Positions 4,952-11,446 of a DNA stretch of 13,240 nt are shown one piece after another (within the stretch, counting starts at the first letter, position 1; each line of letters begins with the position of its first letter). Position numbers and translations under genes: made by a program. Origin of the DNA: JALORV01 sp035255845 (GTDB lineage Bacteria > Pseudomonadota > Gammaproteobacteria > Burkholderiales > Burkholderiaceae_F); the NCBI GenBank assembly GCA_035255845.1, contig DATEZE010000195.1, positions 1 through 13,240 on the forward strand, read 5' to 3'. The notes beneath the pieces are model-generated. The model had not been told where the DNA came from, made no database searches, and was given only the letters and a program-made list of their open reading frames with translations.

Positions 4952-6163
4952 ATGGTCGAATTTCCGCGCATCAAGCGCCTGCCCCCATATGTCTTCAACA
5001 TCACGGGCGAGTTGAAGATGGCCGCGCGCCGCCGCGGCGAGGACATCATCGACATGAGCATGGGCAACCCGGACGGACCCACGCCCAAGCACATCGTCGC
5101 CAAGCTGCTGGAAGCGGCGCAGCGCCAGGACACCCACGGCTACTCGGTCTCCAAGGGCATTCCTCGGCTGCGCCGCGCGATCACGCAGTGGTATGCGACG
5201 CGCTACGGCGTCGAGTTTGATCCGGACTCCGAAGCGATCGTGACGATCGGATCGAAGGAAGGCCTGGCGCATCTGATGCTCGCAACGCTGGACCGCGGTG
5301 ACACGGTGCTGGTTCCGAATCCGAGTTATCCGATCCACATCTACGGCGCCATTATCGCCGGTGCCGATATCCGCTCGGTGCGGATGGATGGCGGTGTCGA
5401 TTTTTTTACCGAACTCGAGCGCGCGATCCGCGAGTCGTTGCCGAAACCGAAGATGATGATTCTCGGCTTCCCGAGCAATCCGACCGCGCAGTGCGTCGAC
5501 CTCGATTTCTTCCATCGCGTCGTCGGCTTGGCGCGGCAGCACGGTATCTATGTCGTCCACGACCTGGCCTACGCCGACATCACCTTCGACGGCGCGTTCC
5601 CGAACAACCGTGCGCCGTCGATCATGCAGGTGCCGGGCGCGCGTGATGTGGCCGTCGAGTTCTTCACGATGAGCAAGAGCTACAACATGGCCGGGTGGCG
5701 CATAGGCTTCATGGTCGGCAACAAGGACCTGGTCGCGGCGCTCGGGCGCATCAAGAGCTACCACGACTACGGCACCTTCACGCCGATCCAGGTGGCGTCC
5801 ATTGCCGCGCTCGAAGGCCCGCAGGACTGCGTGGAAGAGATCCGGCGCGAATACCAGCGGCGTCGCGACGTGCTGGTTCGCGGGCTGCACGAGGCCGGCT
5901 GGATGGTCGACGTACCGAAGGCTTCGATGTACATCTGGGCCACCATTCCCGAACCGTATCGGGCGCTGGGTTCGCTGGAATTCGCGAAGAAGGTGCTCGC
6001 CGACGCCAAAGTCGCGATATCTCCGGGCATCGGATTTGGAGACTACGGCGACTCCCACGTCCGCTTCGCGCTGATCGAAAATGAGCACCGGATCAAGCAG
6101 GCGATTCGAGGCATCAAGGAGATGTTCCGCAAGGACGGACTGCTTACGCTGGCCGCGGCGTAA
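4952..6163 (+). CDS. alaC: Alanine transaminase AlaC (class I/II PLP aminotransferase)
   Basis: A cytoplasmic PLP-dependent aminotransferase that makes alanine from pyruvate with glutamate as amino donor. It is 403 residues with the fold-type I pattern: the N-terminus KRLPPYVFNITGELKMAARR, DMSMGNPDGPTP, TIGSKEGLAHLMLATL, PNPSYPIHIYGA, and the PLP-contacting SNPT (N176), D204 and Y207 in VVHDLAYADI. The Schiff-base lysine is K242 in SKSYNMAGWRIG, and the substrate-carboxylate arginine R371 is in SHVRFALIEN. Similarity to E. coli AlaC as I recall it is very high over the full length, so the specific name is justified. The start is set by the family N-terminus and a GAGGT ribosome site. hom follows 32 bases later. 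It faces the Mth938-like gene across a shared regulatory region. Confidence 0.95.
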   Translation: MVEFPRIKRLPPYVFNITGELKMAARRRGEDIIDMSMGNPDGPTPKHIVAKLLEAAQRQDTHGYSVSKGIPRLRRAITQWYATRYGVEFDPDSEAIVTIGSKEGLAHLMLATLDRGDTVLVPNPSYPIHIYGAIIAGADIRSVRMDGGVDFFTELERAIRESLPKPKMMILGFPSNPTAQCVDLDFFHRVVGLARQHGIYVVHDLAYADITFDGAFPNNRAPSIMQVPGARDVAVEFFTMSKSYNMAGWRIGFMVGNKDLVAALGRIKSYHDYGTFTPIQVASIAALEGPQDCVEEIRREYQRRRDVLVRGLHEAGWMVDVPKASMYIWATIPEPYRALGSLEFAKKVLADAKVAISPGIGFGDYGDSHVRFALIENEHRIKQAIRGIKEMFRKDGLLTLAAA

Positions 6164-6195
6164 CACCGAACTGCGACGACCTTCACGGCGTCGCC

Positions 6196-7512
6196 ATGAC
6201 CATGAATCCGATCAAAGTCGGCCTGCTCGGGCTGGGCACCGTCGGCCGCGGAACCTGCAGCGTCCTGCGGCGCAACCAGCATGAGATCACGCGACGCGCC
6301 GGCCGCGGCATCGAGATCGCCGCGGTGGCGGTGCGTGACGCGGCCAAGGCGCGGGCATTCCTCGGCGGCGAGCTGCCGATATCGACCCAACCGCTCGACG
6401 TCATCCGGCATCCGGATATCGACATCGTCGTCGAGTTGATCGGCGGCTACGAGCCCGCGCGCTCGCTGGTGCTCGAGGCGATCGGCCTGGGCAAGCACGT
6501 GATCACCGCGAACAAGGCGCTGCTGGCGCGTCATGGCAACGAGATCTTCGAGGCCGCCCGCGCCCGCGGAGTGATGGTGGCATTCGAGGCGGCCGTTGGC
6601 GGCGGAATCCCGATCATCAAGGCGCTGCGCGAGGGCCTGACCGCTAATCGGATCGAATGGCTGGCGGGCATCATCAATGGCACCAGCAACTTCATCCTTT
6701 CCGAGATGCGCTCGCGCGGCGAGTCCTTCGGTGCGGTGCTGGCTGAAGCCCAGCGCCTCGGCTACGCCGAGGCCGACCCGACCTTCGACATCGAAGGCGT
6801 CGACGCCGCCCACAAGCTCACGCTGCTGGCGGCGATCGCATTCGGTGTGCCGATCAACTTCGACGCGGCGTATATCGAAGGCATCGCGCGCCTGGCGGCG
6901 GCCGACATTCGCTACGCGGAGCAGCTCGGCTACCGCATCAAGCTGCTCGGCATCGCCAAGCGCAAGGCAAGCGGCATCGAGCTGCGCGTGCACCCGACGC
7001 TGGTGCCGATGCAGCGCCTGATCGCCAGCGTCGAAGGCGCGATGAACGCCGTGCTCGTCAAGGCCGACGCCGTCGGAACGACCCTTTACTACGGGCCGGG
7101 GGCAGGGTCCGAGCCGACCGCGTCGGCGGTGATCGCCGACCTGGTCGACGTGACACGCATGCACACCGCGGACCCGGAGAACCATGTGCCGCACCTCGCG
7201 TTCCAGGCCGATGCGATGACGACGGTGCCGTGGTTGTCGATCGAGGACACCGTGACCTCTTACTATTTCCGCATGCGCGTGGCCGACCAGCCGGGCGTGC
7301 TCGCCGACATCACCCGCATCCTCGCCGACGGGCGCATCTCGATCGATGCGCTGTTCCAGCGTGAACCGTCCGAAGGCGAAAATCAGACCGACATCATCAT
7401 GCTGACGCACGACGCCGTCGAGCGCGAGGTGAACGCTGCCATCCGCCGCATCGAAGCGCTGCCAACTGTGCTCGCTCCGGTGATCCGCATTCGGCAGGAA
7501 GAGCTCCTCTAG
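6196..7512 (+). CDS. hom: Homoserine dehydrogenase
   Basis: Reduces aspartate 4-semialdehyde to homoserine with NAD(P)H, a branch step to threonine and methionine. It is 438 residues and monofunctional, with no aspartokinase domain. The Rossmann motif GLLGLGTVGRGT lies at residues 9-20, followed by TANKALLA (K107), the family signature AGIINGTSNFIL (157-168), and AEADPTFDIEGVDAAHKLTLL with catalytic D203 and K207. A C-terminal ACT domain (about residues 357-430, YYFRMRVADQPGVLADITRI) is the expected site of threonine feedback inhibition. Two candidate ATGs, 6196 and 6202, differ by two residues; neither has a clear Shine-Dalgarno. The stop TAG shares its G with the thrC start, so the two are probably coupled translationally. 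Confidence 0.97.
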   Translation: MTMNPIKVGLLGLGTVGRGTCSVLRRNQHEITRRAGRGIEIAAVAVRDAAKARAFLGGELPISTQPLDVIRHPDIDIVVELIGGYEPARSLVLEAIGLGKHVITANKALLARHGNEIFEAARARGVMVAFEAAVGGGIPIIKALREGLTANRIEWLAGIINGTSNFILSEMRSRGESFGAVLAEAQRLGYAEADPTFDIEGVDAAHKLTLLAAIAFGVPINFDAAYIEGIARLAAADIRYAEQLGYRIKLLGIAKRKASGIELRVHPTLVPMQRLIASVEGAMNAVLVKADAVGTTLYYGPGAGSEPTASAVIADLVDVTRMHTADPENHVPHLAFQADAMTTVPWLSIEDTVTSYYFRMRVADQPGVLADITRILADGRISIDALFQREPSEGENQTDIIMLTHDAVEREVNAAIRRIEALPTVLAPVIRIRQEELL

Positions 7513-8954
7513 TGGGCGAACGCCTCGCGTACGTCTCGACGCGCGGGCGCGCTCCCGAACGCGGCTTCACGGACATCCTGCTTTCGGGCCTTGCCGACGA
7601 CGGGGGGCTTTACGCTCCGGCGCACTATCCGCGGGTCTCCGTCGAGGAACTGCAGGCCTGGCGCGGGCTGACGTATGCGGAACTCGCGACCGAGATCATT
7701 GCGCGCTACGCGACCGATCTCACGCGCACGCGGATCGCGGAGCTGTGCCGGACGACGTATAGCGCGCAGGTGTACGCAAACGCGCGCGACGGCTCTACGC
7801 CAGGCGACATCACGCCATTGCGCTGGCTCGAACCGGGGCTGGCGCTGCTCGAACTTTCGAATGGACCGACGCTGGCATTCAAGGACATCGCGATGCAGTT
7901 GCTGGGCGCGCTGTTCGAATCTGTGCTGCGCGAACGCGGTGTCCGCCTCAACATCCTCGGTGCCACGTCTGGGGACACCGGCTCCGCCGCCGAGTACGCG
8001 TTGCGCGGCCGGGACGGCATCCACGTCTTCATGCTGTCACCGCAGGGGCGGATGAGCGCTTTTCAGCGGGCACAGATGTATTCGTTGCAGGACGCCAACA
8101 TCCACAACTTGGCGGTGGCGGGCACCTTCGACGACTGCCAGGATCTGGTCAAAGCCGTGTCGGGTGATCTCGAGTTCAAGGCGCGCTGGAACGTCGGCAG
8201 TGTCAATTCGATCAACTGGGGCCGGATCGTTGCGCAGATCGTCTATTACTTCCGCGCCTATCTGGCTTCAACCGCGGAGGCCGGGCAACCGGTCTCGTTT
8301 GCGGTGCCGTCCGGCAATTTCGGCAACATCCTGTCGGGGTGGATCGCCCGCAAAATGGGCCTGCCGATCGACAAGCTGGTGCTCGCCACCAACGAGAATG
8401 ACGTACTCGACGAGTTCTTCCGCACCGGCCGCTATCGCGTTCGCGGCAGCAGCGAGACCCACGCGACGAGCAGCCCGTCGATGGACATCAGCAAGGCCTC
8501 CAACTTCGAGCGCTTCATGTTCGACATCGTCGGGCGCGATCCGAACATCGTGCGCGAACTCTGGTGGGAGATCGACACACGCGGCCAGTTTCATCTGGCC
8601 GGCACGCCATTTCACGAGGCCGTGCGACGAAGTGGTGTCGTGTCCGGGCGCAGCACGCACGTCGACCGACTTCGCACGATCAGAACCGTCGAGCAGCGCT
8701 ACGGCGTGGTTGTCGATCCGCACACAGCCGACGGCATCAAAGTCGCGCTCGAACACCGGGACGCCGCGGTGCCGATGATCTGTCTCGAGACCGCGCTGCC
8801 GGCCAAGTTCTCGGAGACGATCATCGAGGCGCTCGGGCGCGCGCCGGATCGTCCGGCCGCGTTCGCAGGCATCGAATCGCTGCCGCAGCGCTACGAGCGA
8901 ATCGCCGCCGAGGTCGACGCGGTCAAAGCCTTCATTGCTGCGCATGGCGGCTGA
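7512..8954 (+). CDS. thrC: Threonine synthase
   Basis: PLP enzyme converting O-phosphohomoserine to threonine. It is 480 residues, the long (E. coli/yeast-like) type. The N-terminal YVSTRGRAPERGFTDILLSG is followed by the PLP lysine K124 in LAFKDIAMQLLG, the phosphate-binding GATSGDTGSAA (150-160), SVNSINWGRI (230-239), PSGNFGN (266-272) and SPSMDISKASNFER (321-334). The start is GTG at 7512, overlapping the hom TAG by one base (TAGTG). AGGAAGAG about 8 bases upstream is a fair ribosome site. Homoserine kinase (thrB) is not in this window, so the pathway is completed elsewhere. The C-terminus KAFIAAHGG looks complete, so the open frame that follows is not a broken thrC end. Confidence 0.97.
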   Translation: MGERLAYVSTRGRAPERGFTDILLSGLADDGGLYAPAHYPRVSVEELQAWRGLTYAELATEIIARYATDLTRTRIAELCRTTYSAQVYANARDGSTPGDITPLRWLEPGLALLELSNGPTLAFKDIAMQLLGALFESVLRERGVRLNILGATSGDTGSAAEYALRGRDGIHVFMLSPQGRMSAFQRAQMYSLQDANIHNLAVAGTFDDCQDLVKAVSGDLEFKARWNVGSVNSINWGRIVAQIVYYFRAYLASTAEAGQPVSFAVPSGNFGNILSGWIARKMGLPIDKLVLATNENDVLDEFFRTGRYRVRGSSETHATSSPSMDISKASNFERFMFDIVGRDPNIVRELWWEIDTRGQFHLAGTPFHEAVRRSGVVSGRSTHVDRLRTIRTVEQRYGVVVDPHTADGIKVALEHRDAAVPMICLETALPAKFSETIIEALGRAPDRPAAFAGIESLPQRYERIAAEVDAVKAFIAAHGG

Positions 8955-8980
8955 TCCGTTCGGGCAACTCGAACCGCCGC

Positions 8981-9112
8981 TTGTTCCCGCACGACCCGAA
9001 CGTGATCGCAGTCGCTGTGGATCACTTGATCGAGGCGGCGCTGCCGGTACTGGATCTGAATGCGCCGGCTAAGATTGCAGAGTTCATTTCGACGCGCCTG
9101 GGACTTGTCTGA
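8981..9112 (+). CDS. Possible small protein (43 codons) between thrC and moeA
   Basis: Not recognised. A frame with GC-rich third positions runs through the 157-base thrC-moeA gap and ends with a TGA that overlaps the moeA ATG (TGATG), the same coupling style as other junctions here. The best start is TTG at 8981, with GTG at 9002 as an alternative; neither has a convincing Shine-Dalgarno. The peptide from TTG would start MFPHDPNVIAVAVDHLIEAA and end AEFISTRLGLV, with amphipathic-helix character. The frame stays open back into thrC, so it may instead be non-coding spacer, a degraded gene, or a gene with a start inside thrC. A competing ATG frame at 8944 ends at 9072. Confidence is low. Confidence 0.28.
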   Translation: MFPHDPNVIAVAVDHLIEAALPVLDLNAPAKIAEFISTRLGLV

Positions 9113-10308
9113 TGCTTTCGGTGGAAGACGCGCTGGCTCGAATGCTGAGCCGCGCCGATCCTATCGGTGTCGAATCCGTCGACACCCTTGGCGCCCACGG
9201 CCGCGTGCTGGCTGCGGACGTGCTTTCGCCGCTCGACGTGCCGCCGCTGGACAACTCGCAGATGGACGGCTACGCGGTGCGCACGGTCGACGTCCCGGCC
9301 ACGGGGACGACTCTGCGAGTGAGCCAGCGGATTGCGGCTGGACACCCGGGCACACCGCTCGAACCCGGCACGGCTGCCCGCATCTTCACCGGTGCGCCGG
9401 TGCCGCCTGGTGCTGATGCCATCGTCATGCAGGAACTCGCAGTCGCGCAGGGCGACCGCGTCACGCTGCAGGAAGTGCCCCGCCGTGGCGCCTGGATCCG
9501 GCGCGCGGGCCTCGACGTCGCAGCGGGCGATGTGGTCGTTGGTGCAGGGACGCGCCTGGGTGCGCAGCATGCCGGCCTGATCGCTGCGGTCGGCGCCGCG
9601 CGTGTCACGGTGCACCGGCCGTTGCGCGTCGCGGTGTTCTTCACCGGCGACGAGCTGGCCATGCCGGGTGAAGCACTGGCGCCAGGACGCATCTATAACT
9701 CCAATCGTTTCGTGTTGCGGGCGCTGCTTCAGCAGCTCGGCTGCGAGGTGACCGATCTCGGCATCGTGCCGGACGACCGTGCTCGCACACGAGCCGCGTT
9801 CGCGGCCGCCTCTGCAACGGCCGATCTGATCATCACCTCGGGCGGTGTCTCGGTCGGCGAGGAAGACCATATAAAGCCGGCGGTCGAGGCTGAAGGCGAG
9901 CTCGAACTCTGGCAGATCGCGATGAAGCCGGGCAAACCCGTTGCGTTCGGTCGTGTGCGCGACGTGCCCTTTATAGGTCTGCCGGGAAATCCCGTGTCGA
10001 GCTTCGTCACGTTCCTTCTGTTCGCGCGGCCGTTCGTACTGAGGCGCCAGGGCGTACGCGACGTCGACGCGCCGGCGTACACACTGCGCGCGGACTTCGA
10101 CTGGCTGAAACCAGACCGACGCCGCGAGTTCCTGCGCGTGCGGCGCAACGAGCAGCAGGGCCTGGACCTGTTTCCGACGCAGAACTCTGGGGTGCTCACG
10201 TCGACCGTTTGGGCCGACGGCCTGGCCGACGTCCCCGCTGGCAGCGCAGTTGCGCGCGGTGACATCGTGCGCTATCTGTCGTTTGCCGATCTGCTCAACT
10301 CGCGATGA
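9112..10308 (+). CDS. moeA: Molybdopterin molybdotransferase MoeA
   Basis: Inserts molybdate into adenylated molybdopterin, the last step of basic molybdenum cofactor synthesis, in the cytoplasm. It is 398 residues, close to the family norm. The N-terminal domain shows VPPLDNSQMDGYAVR (44-57) and TGAPVPPGADA (93-103). The central MoCF domain shows FFTGDEL (176-182), NSNRFVLRALLQQLGCEV, and the active-site ITSGGVSVGEEDH (241-253), followed by MKPGKP and GLPGNPVSS (289-297). The C-terminal domain IV follows (EFLRVRR, SGVLTSTVWADGLADVPAG). The ATG overlaps the TGA of the small upstream frame. The gene ends in an ATGA overlap with moaD. MoeA next to MoaD and MoaE is a well-known pairing. Confidence 0.96.
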   Translation: MLSVEDALARMLSRADPIGVESVDTLGAHGRVLAADVLSPLDVPPLDNSQMDGYAVRTVDVPATGTTLRVSQRIAAGHPGTPLEPGTAARIFTGAPVPPGADAIVMQELAVAQGDRVTLQEVPRRGAWIRRAGLDVAAGDVVVGAGTRLGAQHAGLIAAVGAARVTVHRPLRVAVFFTGDELAMPGEALAPGRIYNSNRFVLRALLQQLGCEVTDLGIVPDDRARTRAAFAAASATADLIITSGGVSVGEEDHIKPAVEAEGELELWQIAMKPGKPVAFGRVRDVPFIGLPGNPVSSFVTFLLFARPFVLRRQGVRDVDAPAYTLRADFDWLKPDRRREFLRVRRNEQQGLDLFPTQNSGVLTSTVWADGLADVPAGSAVARGDIVRYLSFADLLNSR

Positions 10309-10562
10309 ACCTGACGATCCTGTATTTCGCCGCCTTGCGCGAACGCATCGGCCTCGCGCGCGAGGTCTGCGACGTGCCACCCGGCATCACGACGGTGGCC
10401 GCGCTTAAAGACTGGATCGTCGCGCGCGGGGCGCCCTGGTCCGAGGCATTTGGCGACACTCCGCGCGTTCGCGCCGCGGTCAACCAGGCGATGGCGGGTC
10501 CCGAGACGCCACTGCCCGACCGCGCCGAAGTCGCGTTCTTTCCACCCGTAACCGGGGGCTGA
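10305..10562 (+). CDS. moaD: Molybdopterin synthase sulfur-carrier subunit MoaD
   Basis: A ubiquitin-fold sulfur carrier of 85 residues that, as a C-terminal thiocarboxylate, supplies sulfur to precursor Z (cPMP) within the MoaD2-MoaE2 synthase. Visible features are the start NLTILYFAALRERIG, the central VRAAVNQAMA strand region, and the hallmark ending DRAEVAFFPPVTGG with the terminal Gly-Gly that is activated by MoeB. The ATG lies inside the end of moeA (ATGA), and moaE follows after 2 bases, so the three are expected to be made together. Confidence 0.95.
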   Translation: MNLTILYFAALRERIGLAREVCDVPPGITTVAALKDWIVARGAPWSEAFGDTPRVRAAVNQAMAGPETPLPDRAEVAFFPPVTGG

Positions 10563-10564
10563 GC

Positions 10565-11023
10565 ATGGTCCGGATCCAGCGCGAGCCCTTCGACCTCGGC
10601 GCAGAGATCGAGCGCCTGCGTGCCGGGGACCCTCGCGTTGGAGCGGTCGCCTGTTTCATCGGCGTCGTTCGCGATCTCAATGACGGCGAACGCATCGCCA
10701 CGATGAGCCTCGAGCACTATCCTGGCATGACCGAGAAGGCGCTCGAGGACATCGTTGCGCACGCGCGCGGTCGCTGGGACCTCTATGACGTGCTCGTCGT
10801 GCATCGCGTTGGCGAACTGGGCCCGACGGATCCGATCGTGCTCGTGGCGGTGACGAGCGCACATCGGAGCAACGCGTTCGCGGCCTGCGAGTTCGTGATG
10901 GACTATCTGAAAACCGAAGCACCGTTCTGGAAGAAGGAAGTGACGCCGACCGGCGCGCACTGGGTCGACGCACGCGTGAGTGACGACAAAGCGCGCGCTC
11001 GCTGGGAGGCCGAATCGAAGTGA
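10565..11023 (+). CDS. moaE: Molybdopterin synthase catalytic subunit MoaE
   Basis: The large subunit of molybdopterin synthase, converting cPMP to molybdopterin with sulfur from MoaD. It is 152 residues, the normal length. Visible motifs are GAVACFIGVVRDLN (26-39), the LEHYPGMTEKAL segment (49-60), HRVGELGPTDPIVLVAV (80-96), the SAHRSNAF block (98-105) with conserved H100/R101, and the lysines that line the active site in MDYLKTEAPFWKKE (K116, K123). The ATG lies 2 bases after the moaD stop, with a G-rich ribosome site inside the moaD end. Its stop TGA overlaps the crcB ATG. MoaA, MoaC, MogA and MoeB are not encoded in the window. Confidence 0.97.
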   Translation: MVRIQREPFDLGAEIERLRAGDPRVGAVACFIGVVRDLNDGERIATMSLEHYPGMTEKALEDIVAHARGRWDLYDVLVVHRVGELGPTDPIVLVAVTSAHRSNAFAACEFVMDYLKTEAPFWKKEVTPTGAHWVDARVSDDKARARWEAESK

Positions 11024-11418
11024 TGACGCGCGACGGTCCGCTGCCATCGGTGCTTGCGGCCGTGGCGATCGGGGCGGTGCTCGGCGCATGGCTGCGCTGG
11101 GCGCTGTCGTACTGGCTGAACCCGCGCCTGGCGCACCTGCCGCTCGGCACGCTCGCCTCGAACCTGCTCGGCGGTTACATCATCGGGATCGCCGTCGCGG
11201 CGTTCGCCGCGCATCCCTCAGTGCCGCCATTTTGGCGACTGCTGCTGATCACCGGCTTTCTCGGTGGCCTGACGACCTTTTCGACGTTCTCGGCGGAGAG
11301 CGTCGTGCTGCTGCAAGGCGAGCAATGGGGGGCCGCGCTGATCCACGTGCTTGCGCATCTCGGAGGCTCGCTCCTCGCGACGATCGCCGGTATCGCGACG
11401 TTTCGCGCGCTGGCTTAG
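11023..11418 (+). CDS. crcB: Fluoride ion channel CrcB/Fluc
   Basis: A small inner-membrane fluoride exporter acting as an antiparallel dimer. It is 131 residues with four membrane segments, about 9-30, 41-62, 70-96 and 104-126. Signature residues are GAWLRW (R25), PLGTLASNLLGGYIIG (N47) and GFLGGLTTFSTFSAE, which holds the phenylalanine box (F86, F89) and the central sodium-site backbone. As a single gene of normal length it should form a homodimer. The start is ambiguous: ATG at 11023 (TGATG overlap with the moaE stop) or GTG at 11020, which sits 10 bases after GGAGG; the ATG is preferred by codon identity. There is no room for a fluoride riboswitch directly upstream. Placement after moaE suggests co-transcription with the cofactor genes. 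Confidence 0.95.
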   Translation: MTRDGPLPSVLAAVAIGAVLGAWLRWALSYWLNPRLAHLPLGTLASNLLGGYIIGIAVAAFAAHPSVPPFWRLLLITGFLGGLTTFSTFSAESVVLLQGEQWGAALIHVLAHLGGSLLATIAGIATFRALA

Positions 11419-11446
11419 CGGCGGCTCCGCGATCGCAGAGCGCGGT

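Noticed and set aside
4715..7410. Long antisense frames of 483 and 455 codons opposite alaC and hom
   Set aside because: High GC third positions suppress stop codons on the opposite strand. The translations are Arg/Asp/His-rich with no domain, while the sense frames are clear enzymes.
9022..10380. 452-codon antisense frame opposite moeA
   Set aside because: Shadow of moeA; the sense frame has all MoeA motifs and tight coupling to moaD.
10980..11023. Fluoride riboswitch ahead of crcB
   Set aside because: This stretch encodes the MoaE C-terminus and crcB overlaps the moaE stop, so there is no leader and no recognisable crcB-motif pseudoknot.
11419..11446. Bidirectional terminator between crcB and tamB
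   Set aside because: Only a short CCGCG/CGCGG pairing with a long loop is seen in the 28 bases, with no T-run on either strand; too weak to report as a feature.
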